A stretch of 64,000 nucleotides of DNA from Desulfitobacterium sp050251735 (GTDB lineage Bacteria > Bacillota > Desulfitobacteriia > Desulfitobacteriales > Desulfitobacteriaceae): contig JBFWMF010000020.1 in the NCBI GenBank assembly GCA_050251735.1, positions 1 through 64,000 of the forward strand, read 5' to 3'. Positions 42,025-50,991 of this stretch are shown here, piece after piece (the stretch's first letter is position 1; each line of letters begins with the position of its first letter). The translations under genes and the position numbers were made by a program. Under the pieces are notes generated by a model that saw only the letters and a list, made by a program, of their open reading frames with translations, was not told where the DNA came from and did not search any database.

Positions 42025-42860
42025 TCTACAAATATGATGGAAGCTTTGAGGGGCTCCTATGCTGTGTATTCGAAAGCTATGAGCAAAAGGAAATTCCTCT
42101 CGATATTCTCCCACCCGAAGGCCAACCCGGCCTCTTTGATATTATCAAATACATTGAGACGGATGATCATAAGGCCCAGCGGGTCTATGAATCCATCCCC
42201 ATCAAGATTTCACAGGAAGCTCAAGAACTGGTGAAGCTTGCTTTCCTAACCTGTGCTTTACATAAGGAACGTTTGATTTTCTATTTTCTAAGGCTGGGAT
42301 ACAAGGTGGGCGGGAAGGTCATGGGGATGCTGACTGATGATTATGTGAACGCCTTGCAAAAAGCAATGCAGAACTTAACCTTTGAAAGCCATCGCCTCAA
42401 AGGGTTTGTCCGTTTTTCTGTTTACAACGAAGCTTTAGTTGCCATAATCGAACCTCGAAATTTTGTTTTGCCACTTTTAGCGACTCACTTCTCCAACCGT
42501 TTTGGCAACGAAGTCTTTATGATTTTTGACAAGACACACAAAGTAGCTCTCGTTCATCAAGGAGGCCGAGTGGAAATTGTCGCTGTGGATGATTGGGAAT
42601 TGCCGGAGCCGGAGGAAAAGGAAGCAGAATACCGCCGACTATGGCAGCAGTTCTATAAGACGATTGCCATTGAAAGCAGAAATAATCCCCGTTGCCGTAT
42701 GAACTTCATGCCCAAACGCTTTTGGAAGCATCTGACGGAGTTTTATCCTGAACAGAAAAATAAGGCAGGAAAGGCAGGAGAAGCGAAAGAAGATAGGGTC
42801 CAAGGAGAGAAAACCATAGCGAAGCGACGGTTAGGCTCACTGGACATCGAGCAAGAATAG
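42003..42860 (+). CDS. DUF4130 protein, partner of radical SAM DNA protein
   Basis: A 285-residue soluble protein that begins YKYDGSFEGLLCCVFESYEQK, the family's typical start. It continues VYESIPIKISQEAQELVKLAFLT, RLGYKVGGKVMGMLTDDYV, RLKGFVRFSVYNEALVAIIEPRNFVLPLLATHFSNRF and ends in a charged linker (EDRVQGEKTIAKRRLG). Some family members are fused to a uracil-DNA glycosylase domain; here that domain is not visible. It should act with the radical SAM protein, which overlaps it by 22 bases. The start is GTG 42003 with GAGAGGATG before it. Confidence 0.85.
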   Translation: MSDGSTLVYKYDGSFEGLLCCVFESYEQKEIPLDILPPEGQPGLFDIIKYIETDDHKAQRVYESIPIKISQEAQELVKLAFLTCALHKERLIFYFLRLGYKVGGKVMGMLTDDYVNALQKAMQNLTFESHRLKGFVRFSVYNEALVAIIEPRNFVLPLLATHFSNRFGNEVFMIFDKTHKVALVHQGGRVEIVAVDDWELPEPEEKEAEYRRLWQQFYKTIAIESRNNPRCRMNFMPKRFWKHLTEFYPEQKNKAGKAGEAKEDRVQGEKTIAKRRLGSLDIEQE

Positions 42861-42910
42861 AATATTTAGGTTATACCAAAGCAATGCTCGCTAAGAAATA
42901 ATTAAATAGC

Positions 42911-42939
42911 TTGCACAACCTAAGGCTATATGCTATAGT
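42911..42939 (+). promoter_or_regulatory. Promoter of rimP-nusA-infB operon
   Basis: TTGCAC (42911-42916), a 17-base spacer and TATAGT (42934-42939) fit a sigma-A promoter about 130 bases before rimP. Confidence 0.7.
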
Positions 42940-42969
42940 TTAATGAAGAGAAATTTATATGCAGAAAAG

Positions 42970-42999
42970 GAGTGGGTCTTGAACCCACTCTTTCCTTTG
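42970..42999 (+). promoter_or_regulatory. rimP leader hairpin / attenuator
   Basis: GAGTGGGT (42970-42977) pairs with ACCCACTC (42983-42990), then TTTCCTTTG. It lies between the promoter and rimP, as in the rimP-leader motif described in Firmicutes. NusA is encoded in this operon and could act at the hairpin to control its own operon, which is inference. Confidence 0.6.
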
Positions 43000-43067
43000 T
43001 TTTGTATAACTCATCGTAACCTTCGCAACACTAGAGATAGTGGTTATAAAATAATAGGAGGATGGCT

Positions 43068-43526
43068 ATGGGAAAATCCATTATAGAACAGGTTGAGGCG
43101 ATTATTACTCCGGTTATAACCGAACAAGGGCTTGAACTGGTTGATATCGAATATGTCAAGGAAGGTGCCCATTGGTATCTCCGTATTTACATCGATAAAG
43201 AAAACGGTGTCGATATTGATGATTGTACGAATGTAAGTCATTTAGTAAGTGAAGTTTTAGATAAAAATGATCCCATTACTCAAGCTTATATGCTTGAGGT
43301 GTCTTCACCGGGATTGGAACGCCCACTGAAGAAGGATGAAGACTTTGAACGTTTTAAAGGGAAACTGGTACGTGTGTTGACCAAGGAACCTTTTCAAGGA
43401 TATCAAGAATTTACCGGGTATCTCGTAGGTTTGATTGAAGATGACATCGTGCTTGAGTATAAAAAGGAAAAAGTAGTCATTCCTAGAACCATAGTAGAGA
43501 AGGCAAATTTAACCTTTGAATTCTAA
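43068..43526 (+). CDS. rimP: Ribosome maturation factor RimP
   Basis: RimP is needed for 30S subunit assembly. It has about 152 residues. The two domains are visible: EQGLELVDIEYVKEGAHWYLRIYIDKENGVDIDDCTNVSH with LDKNDPITQAYMLEVSSPGLERPL, and the Sm-like C-terminus LVRVLTKEPFQGYQEFTGYL. I chose ATG 43068 (six bases after AGGAGG) over ATG 43062, which lies too close to the site. It is followed by nusA, as in all relatives. Confidence 0.95.
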   Translation: MGKSIIEQVEAIITPVITEQGLELVDIEYVKEGAHWYLRIYIDKENGVDIDDCTNVSHLVSEVLDKNDPITQAYMLEVSSPGLERPLKKDEDFERFKGKLVRVLTKEPFQGYQEFTGYLVGLIEDDIVLEYKKEKVVIPRTIVEKANLTFEF

Positions 43527-43589
43527 GCATAGCCTGAGACTTTGTAGGGTAATGTTTTTAAAACTTAATATAAGGGGGAAGAATAAAAA

Positions 43590-45077
43590 ATGAATATGGA
43601 GTTCATTGAGGCCCTCCATGAATTGGAGAAAGAACGGGGGATCTCAGCGGATATTTTGTTTGAAGCTATTGAAGCAGCTCTAATATCTGCCTATAAGAAA
43701 AACTTTGCTTCATTACAGAATGTTCGAGTACATATCGACCGAGCTACCGGTGAGTTCAAGGTATTTGCTCGCAAAAATGTCGTTGAAGAGGTTGAAGACG
43801 CAAGGACTCAGGTGAGTTTAGAGGATGCCCGGAATATTGAACCTAACTATACGATCGATGATGTTGTAGAATATGAAGTTACTCCTCGTGAGTTTGGGCG
43901 CATTGCCGCACAAACAGCTAAGCAAGTCGTTGTCCAAAGAATCCGCGAAGCTGAACGTGGCATGATTTATGATGAATACATCAACAGAGAAGGAGATATC
44001 GTCACTGGGATTGTTCAACGTTATGACCAGAAAAACGTGATTGTGGACTTAGGCAAAGTAGAAGCAATCTTAACAACCCAAGAACAAATACCTGGCGAGA
44101 CGTATCAACCTTATGAGCGGATTAAAACTTACGTAGTTGAAGTAAAGAAAACCACCAAGGGTCCGCAAGTGATGTTATCTCGTACTCATCCTGGCCTAAT
44201 TAAACGTTTATTCGAATTAGAAGTGCCGGAAATCCATGATGGCTTAGTAGAGATCAAGGGAGTGTCCCGTGAAGCTGGTGCTCGTTCCAAGATCGCCGTA
44301 TTTTCTAGAGATCCCAACGTAGATCCTGTAGGGGCTTGTGTTGGGCCTAAGGGTAGTCGCGTTCAAACCATCGTCACAGAATTGAAGGGCGAAAAGATCG
44401 ATATTGTAAATTACTCAACCTATCCTGAGGAATTCGTAGCCAATGCCCTCTCTCCGGCTAAAGTAGTCGGCGTTTATCCAAAACCCAATGAAAAAGTCGC
44501 CTTAGTGGTTGTTCCTGACTATCAACTATCCTTAGCAATTGGTAAAGAAGGGCAAAATGCCCGCTTAGCCGCAAAATTAACCAATTGGAAGATCGATATC
44601 AAGAGCGAATCCCAAGCTTATGCTCAGAATCTTATTCCTGAGACGAATGAAGATCTAGGTGAATACGAGGAATATGACGAATTCGCCGAATATGAGTACG
44701 AGGATTACGAAGAATATGATGACTACGATGAATATGATGAGAATGCCGAATACGTGGAAAACCCAGAGTACTCCGAGGACGATGAGGATGAATTAGCGTA
44801 CGATGAGAAAGCTGTGTATTCAGAGCCTAATGAATCCGTTGATGGGAGTCTTCCTTACAACGAAAACGAGGGCTATGATCCCAAAGCAGGGTATGGAGGC
44901 TATGAAGAGCCGTCAATAGCAGAAGTGACTAATTCTGGTGAGGATGTTACTTACACTGAGTCAAGTACTAAGGAAGAAAAGCTGACAGAACGAGACCGGT
45001 CGATGCAGAAATACTTTGAGGCCGATGAAAAAAACAGCCGCAAGGAGAATAAGAAAAAAAGCAAAGGAAAAAGGTAG
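43590..45077 (+). CDS. nusA: Transcription factor NusA with long acidic tail
   Basis: NusA binds RNA polymerase and modulates pausing, termination and antitermination. The first ~350 residues hold the N-terminal domain (EFIEALHELEKERGISADILFEAIEAALISAYKK), the S1 domain (GDIVTGIVQRYDQKNVIVDLGKVEAILTTQEQIPGE) and the two KH domains (VDPVGACVGPKGSRVQTIV, LAIGKEGQNARLAAKLTNWKID). The remaining ~140 residues, after EDLGEYEEYDE, are a run of Tyr, Glu and Asp, ending in a basic stretch (KNSRKENKKKSKGKR). Typical Firmicutes NusA is about 350-400 residues; this one is 495. The tail has no known domain. The core is certain. Confidence 0.95.
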   Translation: MNMEFIEALHELEKERGISADILFEAIEAALISAYKKNFASLQNVRVHIDRATGEFKVFARKNVVEEVEDARTQVSLEDARNIEPNYTIDDVVEYEVTPREFGRIAAQTAKQVVVQRIREAERGMIYDEYINREGDIVTGIVQRYDQKNVIVDLGKVEAILTTQEQIPGETYQPYERIKTYVVEVKKTTKGPQVMLSRTHPGLIKRLFELEVPEIHDGLVEIKGVSREAGARSKIAVFSRDPNVDPVGACVGPKGSRVQTIVTELKGEKIDIVNYSTYPEEFVANALSPAKVVGVYPKPNEKVALVVVPDYQLSLAIGKEGQNARLAAKLTNWKIDIKSESQAYAQNLIPETNEDLGEYEEYDEFAEYEYEDYEEYDDYDEYDENAEYVENPEYSEDDEDELAYDEKAVYSEPNESVDGSLPYNENEGYDPKAGYGGYEEPSIAEVTNSGEDVTYTESSTKEEKLTERDRSMQKYFEADEKNSRKENKKKSKGKR

Positions 45078-45086
45078 GTAAATGCT

Positions 45087-45353
45087 ATGAAGGCACGCAA
45101 AATTCCGCAGAGAATGTGTTTGGGCTGTCAAGAAATGAAACCGAAGAAGGAACTTATCCGTGTAGTTCGTACACCAGAAGGAACGATAGAGCTTGACCCC
45201 ACTGGCAAACGGAATGGACGTGGCGCATACATTTGCCCGCAAGTAGATTGCTTCAAAGCGGCAGTTAAAGGGAAACGCTTCCAGAAAGCCCTGGAACTTG
45301 AGCTATCTCCCCAAGTGATTGAGGAATTAGAAAGGAAGTTGGGCGGTTCGTGA
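45087..45353 (+). CDS. rnpM: RNase P modulator RnpM (YlxR)
   Basis: An 88-residue RNA-binding protein; YlxR in Bacillus has been reported to bind RNase P RNA. The conserved pattern is RKIPQRMCLGCQEMKPKKELIRVVRTPEG and RGAYICPQVDCFKAA, with the GRGAYIC motif. It lies between nusA and the L7Ae-like gene, as in most Firmicutes. Its stop overlaps the next start by four bases (GTGA). Confidence 0.92.
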   Translation: MKARKIPQRMCLGCQEMKPKKELIRVVRTPEGTIELDPTGKRNGRGAYICPQVDCFKAAVKGKRFQKALELELSPQVIEELERKLGGS

Positions 45354-45646
45354 TAGATCGAATCTACTCACTCTTAGGTCTGGCCAGAAGAGCGGGAAAA
45401 ATCACCTCTGGTGAATCACAGGTTGAGGCTATGCTGAAAAAAAGGAAGGGACACCTTCTTATTTTGGCAGAGGATGCTCAAGGAACACATAAAAAGTATC
45501 AACAATGGGCGGAAGACCTGCGCTTGCCTGTTATGATTATAGGAACTAAACTAGACTTAGGAGTGGCCATTGGGCTTTCCCCGAGATCTACGGTTTTGGT
45601 AATGGATGATGGCTTTGCTAAGGCCATCTTAAAGATAAGGAGTTGA
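45350..45646 (+). CDS. ylxQ: L7Ae/L30e-family protein YlxQ
   Basis: A 98-residue kink-turn RNA-binding fold: RIYSLLGLARRAGKITSGESQVEAMLKKRKGHLLILAEDAQGTHKKYQ and the C-terminal GLSPRSTVLVMDDGFAKAI. It probably binds structured RNA in ribosome biogenesis. GTG 45350 overlaps the rnpM stop (GTGA), so the two are coupled. Confidence 0.9.
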   Translation: MIDRIYSLLGLARRAGKITSGESQVEAMLKKRKGHLLILAEDAQGTHKKYQQWAEDLRLPVMIIGTKLDLGVAIGLSPRSTVLVMDDGFAKAILKIRS

Positions 45647-45689
45647 CGCCTGGAAAGTTTATACGTGCTGAATATGTGGGGGTGGTATT

Positions 45690-48680
45690 TTGAGTATACG
45701 TGTTCATGAATTAGCCAAGGAATTAAATCTAAGTAGTAAAGAAGTGATGAGTCGCCTGAAAACTATAGGTGTAGATGTAAAAAACCATTTGAGTGCCGTA
45801 GAAAATGCAGATGCCAATCAGCTGCGGACTCAAAAGCCGCACAGTAAAGAACAAGTTTCGGATCCTGGAAAATCTGCACCAACACTGGAGAAGAGTAGCC
45901 CGGCTCAAGGTTCAGGAGAAGGAGATCGTGGCAATTCTCAAGGTTCACAGGCAGCGAGGCCGCAAGGCCGTCCGCAAGGACAACGTCCGGTAGGAGCTGA
46001 AGGCCGTCCGCAAGGACAACGCCCACCAGGAATGGAAGGTCGTCCGCAAGGACAACGTCCGGTAGGAGCTGAAGGCCGTCCGCAAGGACAACGCCCACCA
46101 GGAATGGAAGGTCGTCCGCAAGGACAACGTCCGGTAGGAGCTGAAGGTCGTCCGCAAGGACAACGCCCACCAGGAATGGAAGGCCGTCCGCAAGGACAAC
46201 GTCCGGTAGGAGCTGAAGGCCGTCCGCAAGGACAACGTCCGGTAGGAGCTGAAGGCCGTCCGCAAGGACAACGTCCACCAGGAATGGAAGGTCGTCCGCA
46301 AGGACAACGCTCACCAGGAATGGAAGGCCGTCCGCAAGGACAACGCCCACCGGGAATGGAAGGCCGTCCGCAAGGACAACGCCCACCAGGAATGGAAGGC
46401 CGTCCGCAAGGACAACGTCCGGTAGGAGCTGAAGGCCGTCCGCAAGGACAACGCCCACCAGGAATGGAAGGCCGTCCGCAAGGGCAACGCCCACCAGGAA
46501 TGGAAGGCCGTCCGCAAGGGCAACGACCACCAGGAATGGAAGGCCGTCCGCAAGGACAACGACCACCAGGAATGGAAGGCCGTCCGCAAGGACAACGACC
46601 ACCAGGAATGGAGGGCCGTCCGCAAGGACAACGTCCACCAGGAATGCAGGGTCGTCCCCAGGGACAGCGTCCACCAGGAATGGAAGGCCGTCCGCAAGGG
46701 CAACGTCCTGGAATGGATGGCAGGCCCCAAGGACAACGCCCACCTCAAAGACCACCGGCAACCCCCGGTACACCAGCAGTAGAACAACCGCCTAAACGTC
46801 AAATTGCTGATAAGAAGAAACCAATAGATCGCAATTTTGAACGCAAAAAAGAGATGGAAAAAGAAATACGTTCACCACGGAATAATAGACGTCGTATGAG
46901 ACCAGCACAGCGTGAAGTTCGTGACACGGCGCCCAAGCATATTGTCATTCCAGAGAGTATTACAGTTCAAGAGTTAGCCTCGAGAATGAGCCGCAAATCT
47001 GGGGAAATCATTAAGAAGTTGATGGACCTGGGCGTTATGGCAACCATCAATCAAGAGATTGATTCAGAAACTGCAGTGATCATCGCCGGGGAAATGGGAG
47101 TAACGGTTGAAGTAAAGGTTGAGAAGCCAATCTCAGTCGTTGAAGAGATTGTGGATAATGAGGCTGATTTGCGCCCTCGCCCACCTGTTGTCACAGTTAT
47201 GGGTCATGTTGACCATGGCAAGACTTCACTCCTTGACGCCATTCGCGCAGCCAATGTCACAGCGTCCGAGGCCGGTGGAATTACCCAGCATATTGGTGCA
47301 TATCAGGTTGAGATCAAAGGACAAAAGATTACCTTCCTTGACACCCCAGGACACGAAGCTTTCACAGCTATGCGCGCACGTGGGGCTCAAGTAACCGATA
47401 TCGCTGTCCTAGTTGTAGCAGCGGATGATGGGGTTATGCCTCAAACCATCGAGGCCATCAATCATGCTAAAGCAGCTGATGTTCCGATTATTGTAGCAAT
47501 CAATAAGATGGATAAGGAAGACGCTAATCCGGACCGAGTGAAGCAAGAACTAACGGAGTATGGGCTAGTGGTCGAAGAATGGGGCGGTGATACCATCGCG
47601 GTTCCAGTTTCGGCTAAAGCTCGCACGAATATTGAACAGCTCTTAGAGATGATCCTTCTTGTAGCTGAAGTCAAAGAGCTCAAGGCAAACCCTAATCGAA
47701 TCGCTACAGGAACAGTGATTGAAGCGGAGCTCGATAAAGGTAAGGGACCTGTTGCCACTATGCTCGTTTCTAAAGGGACATTGAATGTTGGGGATATGAT
47801 TCTGGCAGGCGCTACCTTCGGTCGAATTCGAGCCATGGTGGATGACAAGGGACGCCGGGTGAAGAAGGCTGGACCATCCATGCCGGTAGAAGTTCAAGGA
47901 CTTAACGAAGTTCCCATTGCCGGTCAAGTCTTTCATGTTGTGGAAGACGAAAAACATGCCCGCCAGATTGCTGAAGCACGCGCCAATGAGCGTAAAGCTG
48001 AGGAAGTTCGGCAGATTTCCAAGGTAAGCTTGGAAGACCTCTTTGATCGAATCAAAGAGGGAGAAGTCAAAGAGTTGAATGTCATCATTAAAGCTGACGT
48101 TCAGGGTTCAATTGAAGCCTTGAAGCAATCCCTTCTTCGGTTGTCCACCAGTGAAGTGCGCGTTAACCCGATCCATGGCGGAGTAGGAGCCATTACTGAA
48201 ACCGATATTATGCTGGCTGCGGCTTCTAATGCCATTATTATTGGGTTTAATGTCCGTCCCGATGCCAATACGAAAGCTACAGCAGAACTGCAAGGAGTTG
48301 ATATGCGCCTTTATCGCGTCATCTATGATGCTATTGAAGACGTTAAGGCTGCCATGACAGGAATGCTGGACCCCGACTTTAAAGAGGTAGTCCAAGGCAG
48401 GGCGGAAGTTCGCCAAGTCTTCAAGGTACCTAAAGTGGGAGCAGTGGCTGGATCCTATGTCCTCAACGGGAAGATTACACGGCACTCTAAGATTCGTGTG
48501 ATTCGCGATAGTATCGTTATTCATGAAGGCGAATTGGAATCTCTAAGACGCTTTAAAGATGATGCTAAAGAAGTTGTGGAAGGTTATGAATGCGGTATTG
48601 GGGTAGCAAACTTCAATGATATAAAAGAGGGAGATATAATCGAAGCCTTTATCATGGAAGAAGTTAAACGACAACTATAA
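45690..48680 (+). CDS. infB: Translation initiation factor IF-2 with 36-bp repeat linker
   Basis: IF-2 recruits fMet-tRNA to the 30S subunit. It has 996 residues. The N-terminus (IRVHELAKELNLSSKEVMSRLKTIGV) is the usual IF2_N domain. About residues 93-343 form a Gly/Pro/Arg/Gln-rich repeat of 12-residue units. After another IF2_N copy (ITVQELASRMSRKSGEIIKKLMDLGV), the G domain begins PRPPVVTVMGHVDHGKTSLLDAIR (about residue 503). It continues FLDTPGHEAFTAMR and AINKMDK, and the C-terminal domains bind initiator tRNA. TTG 45690 follows GGGGGTGG. The core is certain; the repeat is discussed separately. Confidence 0.96.
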   Translation: MSIRVHELAKELNLSSKEVMSRLKTIGVDVKNHLSAVENADANQLRTQKPHSKEQVSDPGKSAPTLEKSSPAQGSGEGDRGNSQGSQAARPQGRPQGQRPVGAEGRPQGQRPPGMEGRPQGQRPVGAEGRPQGQRPPGMEGRPQGQRPVGAEGRPQGQRPPGMEGRPQGQRPVGAEGRPQGQRPVGAEGRPQGQRPPGMEGRPQGQRSPGMEGRPQGQRPPGMEGRPQGQRPPGMEGRPQGQRPVGAEGRPQGQRPPGMEGRPQGQRPPGMEGRPQGQRPPGMEGRPQGQRPPGMEGRPQGQRPPGMEGRPQGQRPPGMQGRPQGQRPPGMEGRPQGQRPGMDGRPQGQRPPQRPPATPGTPAVEQPPKRQIADKKKPIDRNFERKKEMEKEIRSPRNNRRRMRPAQREVRDTAPKHIVIPESITVQELASRMSRKSGEIIKKLMDLGVMATINQEIDSETAVIIAGEMGVTVEVKVEKPISVVEEIVDNEADLRPRPPVVTVMGHVDHGKTSLLDAIRAANVTASEAGGITQHIGAYQVEIKGQKITFLDTPGHEAFTAMRARGAQVTDIAVLVVAADDGVMPQTIEAINHAKAADVPIIVAINKMDKEDANPDRVKQELTEYGLVVEEWGGDTIAVPVSAKARTNIEQLLEMILLVAEVKELKANPNRIATGTVIEAELDKGKGPVATMLVSKGTLNVGDMILAGATFGRIRAMVDDKGRRVKKAGPSMPVEVQGLNEVPIAGQVFHVVEDEKHARQIAEARANERKAEEVRQISKVSLEDLFDRIKEGEVKELNVIIKADVQGSIEALKQSLLRLSTSEVRVNPIHGGVGAITETDIMLAAASNAIIIGFNVRPDANTKATAELQGVDMRLYRVIYDAIEDVKAAMTGMLDPDFKEVVQGRAEVRQVFKVPKVGAVAGSYVLNGKITRHSKIRVIRDSIVIHEGELESLRRFKDDAKEVVEGYECGIGVANFNDIKEGDIIEAFIMEEVKRQL
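45966..46718 (+). repeat. 36-bp minisatellite inside infB
   Basis: Twenty full 36-bp units and one 33-bp unit run in frame from 45966 to 46718, then a partial unit. Each encodes GRPQGQRP plus either VGAE or PGME. The VGAE and PGME types alternate at first (units 1-7), then PGME dominates (units 14-20). The array makes a disordered, basic, Pro-rich linker. Long open frames on the opposite strand are products of the repeat and are not genes. Confidence 0.95.
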
Positions 48681-48703
48681 TCACTCCTATGGAGGGAGAT
48701 CAC

Positions 48704-49081
48704 ATGGCTAAACATCGTTCGAGTAGACTCGCAGAGACCTTGAAACATGAAATATCTCAGTTAATTCGGGAAGATCTTAAGGACCCTCGCATCGGCTTTG
48801 TCACTGTAACTAGTGTCGACGTTGCCGATGATCTTGGCAGTGCTAAAGTCTATGTGAGCGTCTTGGGTGATTCTCAAGCAGCCAAAGACTCTATGGATGC
48901 CTTGAAGAGTGCGGCGGGCTTTGTCCGCAGTGAGATCGGCAAAAGGGTTCGTTTGCGTTACGCACCGGAAATTGTATTCAAATATGATACCTCCATTGAG
49001 CATGGAGCTCATATTGCACAACTACTCCGAGGGGTCAAGCATGAGGAACCCGCTAATGAGGGCGAATCCCATGACGAATAG
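48704..49081 (+). CDS. rbfA: Ribosome-binding factor A
   Basis: RbfA helps mature the 30S subunit and process 16S rRNA. It has 125 residues. Blocks are HRSSRLAETLKHEISQLIREDLKDPRIGFVTVTSVDV, SAKVYVSVLGDSQ, and the KH-like end LRYAPEIVFKYDTSIEHGAHIAQLL. I chose ATG 48704, five bases after GGAGGGAG, over ATG 48689. No ylxP gene separates it from infB here, unlike in Bacillus. Confidence 0.95.
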   Translation: MAKHRSSRLAETLKHEISQLIREDLKDPRIGFVTVTSVDVADDLGSAKVYVSVLGDSQAAKDSMDALKSAAGFVRSEIGKRVRLRYAPEIVFKYDTSIEHGAHIAQLLRGVKHEEPANEGESHDE

Positions 49082-50051
49082 AATAGCTAACCAAATGGCT
49101 GAGGAGTTAAGAAAAGCGTCAAAAGTGGCGCTTTTCTCCCATGTATCCCCTGATGGAGATTGCATCGGTTCGATGTTGGGACTGGGCTTAGCGTTAGAAG
49201 CTTTAGGAAAAGAAGTTTATATGTACAACTCCGACCCGATTCCTCGGAACCTGAGTTTTTTACCAGGGGTGGAAAAGATTCAAACGGAGCTGCCTGCTCC
49301 TTTTCCCGAAATCTTGCTTTTTGTGGATTGTACGGACTTACAGCGAGTTAAACTAGAAAATGAAGCTTTTCCGTCAGATTCCCTAATTCTGAACTTAGAT
49401 CATCATATTTCTAATCAGAATTTTGGCCATATCAATTGGGTTGATAGCCAGGCTAGTGCAACCGGTGAAATTGTTTATGCATTGATACGCTTGCTTGACG
49501 TAAATCTAACCCAAGATATTGCAACAAATCTGTATACCGCGATTCTGACGGATACCGGATCGTTTAAGTATTCAAATACCACATCGAAGACTCATCAGAT
49601 CGCCGGAGAGTTGATGGATTCAGGAATTAATTTTGCGGATATCCACCATCATGTGTTTGACAGAACTCCTCAGGCGAAACTAGAACTGCTTCGTCGTGGT
49701 CTGAATCAGTTACAAATTTTGGCGCAAGGACAGTTTGCCATGATGACTTTGCACAAGGTTGATTTTGAAGAAATTGGTGCGGAGGAAAGCTTGGGCGAAG
49801 GCCTTATCGATCATGCACGGACCCTTGAAGGGGTTGAAGTAGCCGCACTAATGAAGGAAGTCAATTCCTCTATTATTCGGGTGAGCCTCCGCTCAAACCG
49901 CTGGCTTGATGTGAATAAGATTGCCAGTCACTTTGGTGGCGGAGGGCATAAGCGGGCTGCTGGATGTACCCTTGATATGCCTTTAGAAGAGGCTCAGAAG
50001 CTACTTGTGCAGAAGGTTGAGGAGGAACTGGCCCTTGGACGGAGTTGCTAA
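49071..50051 (+). CDS. nrnA: Bifunctional oligoribonuclease/pAp phosphatase NrnA
   Basis: A DHH/DHHA1 phosphoesterase that degrades nano-RNA and dephosphorylates pAp. It has about 326 residues. The DHH domain includes ASKVALFSHVSPDGDCIGSMLGLGLAL, ILLFVDCTDLQRV and LNLDHHISNQNFG; the C-terminal DHHA1 domain ends IASHFGGGGHKRAAGCTL. The start is uncertain. ATG 49071 and ATG 49041 both have ribosome sites (GAGGG and GAGGGG); 49071 gives a length closer to relatives. A longer frame reaching back into rbfA has no support. It overlaps truB by 17 bases. Confidence 0.93.
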   Translation: MTNRIANQMAEELRKASKVALFSHVSPDGDCIGSMLGLGLALEALGKEVYMYNSDPIPRNLSFLPGVEKIQTELPAPFPEILLFVDCTDLQRVKLENEAFPSDSLILNLDHHISNQNFGHINWVDSQASATGEIVYALIRLLDVNLTQDIATNLYTAILTDTGSFKYSNTTSKTHQIAGELMDSGINFADIHHHVFDRTPQAKLELLRRGLNQLQILAQGQFAMMTLHKVDFEEIGAEESLGEGLIDHARTLEGVEVAALMKEVNSSIIRVSLRSNRWLDVNKIASHFGGGGHKRAAGCTLDMPLEEAQKLLVQKVEEELALGRSC

Positions 50052-50919
50052 TGTTCTTAAACCGGTGGGTATGACATCCTCCGATGTCGTCGTTCGCTTA
50101 CGGAGGATACTAAGCACCCGTAGGATTGGGCACACGGGTACCCTTGACCCCGATGTAATGGGTGTATTGCCTATCTGCGTGGGGAAAGCAACTCGTTTGG
50201 CTGAATATCTTACGACTCAAGGAAAGTCCTACCGTTGTGAGATAACCTTTGGGATCACAACGGATACCCAGGATGCTTCAGGTGAAATATTAAATATAAA
50301 ACCGACCCAAGTTAGCGAAATGGATTTTCGAAGTATCATCCCGGCCTTTAGTGGTTCGATTCAACAGATTCCTCCTATGTTCTCCGCAGTCAAGCATCAG
50401 GGGAAACGTCTTTATGAATTGGCTCGTCAAGGGGTAGAAGTAGAGAGAAAATCTCGAGAAATTTGCATCGGTCGGATTGATCTTAAGGAATGGACGGCGG
50501 AAGAGTTTCCCAAAGCTGTTTTTGAGGTGGATTGCTCCAAAGGGACATATATGCGAACGCTTTGTCATGATATGGGAATAGCTCTTGGGTGTGGAGCCCA
50601 TATGTCAGGCCTTGTCCGACTCCGCTCGGGACCCTTTCATATTGAAGACAGCATATCCCTAGAGTCAATCCAAGAGTGTATGGATAGAGAAGATTATTCT
50701 TTTTTAATTCCTTTGCCGAAGGTTTTGGAATTACCACGTGTGAGTTTACCTCCCCAACGAGCTACAGCTTTCCGCAATGGACTTTCTACAGCGAAGAATC
50801 AAGTTGAGGAAAAGACCCAAGGTGTTGAGGGGATGGAAGTCCAGGTGTTTAGTGAAGGGGATTTTTTGGGGATAGGTATTTGGAGAGAGCAGCAACTATG
50901 TCCCCACAAAGTTTTTTGA
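50035..50919 (+). CDS. truB: tRNA pseudouridine-55 synthase
   Basis: TruB makes pseudouridine at tRNA position 55. It has about 294 residues: DGVANVLKPVGMTSSDVVVRLRRIL, RRIGHTGTLDPDVMGVLPICVGKATRL (catalytic Asp in GTLDPD), SYRCEITFGITTDTQDASG, QIPPMFSAVKHQGKRLYELARQG, and CSKGTYMRTLCHDMG. I chose TTG 50035, about nine bases after AGGAGG; the frame reaching to 50005 is within nrnA. It overlaps nrnA by 17 bases, so the two are coupled. Confidence 0.95.
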   Translation: MDGVANVLKPVGMTSSDVVVRLRRILSTRRIGHTGTLDPDVMGVLPICVGKATRLAEYLTTQGKSYRCEITFGITTDTQDASGEILNIKPTQVSEMDFRSIIPAFSGSIQQIPPMFSAVKHQGKRLYELARQGVEVERKSREICIGRIDLKEWTAEEFPKAVFEVDCSKGTYMRTLCHDMGIALGCGAHMSGLVRLRSGPFHIEDSISLESIQECMDREDYSFLIPLPKVLELPRVSLPPQRATAFRNGLSTAKNQVEEKTQGVEGMEVQVFSEGDFLGIGIWREQQLCPHKVF

Positions 50920-50991
50920 TGGATTCGATGCATCTTTTTGATCATCCTCTATAAATAATGTATCGACTAAGGTAAAGTTAGGTTGGGATAT

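Noticed and set aside
45966..46718. CRISPR array
   Set aside because: The 36-bp repeats are contiguous, in frame and without spacers; they encode part of IF-2.
45763..46802. Long open frames on the minus strand within infB
   Set aside because: They are the complement of the 36-bp repeat and keep open only because the unit lacks stops in those frames.
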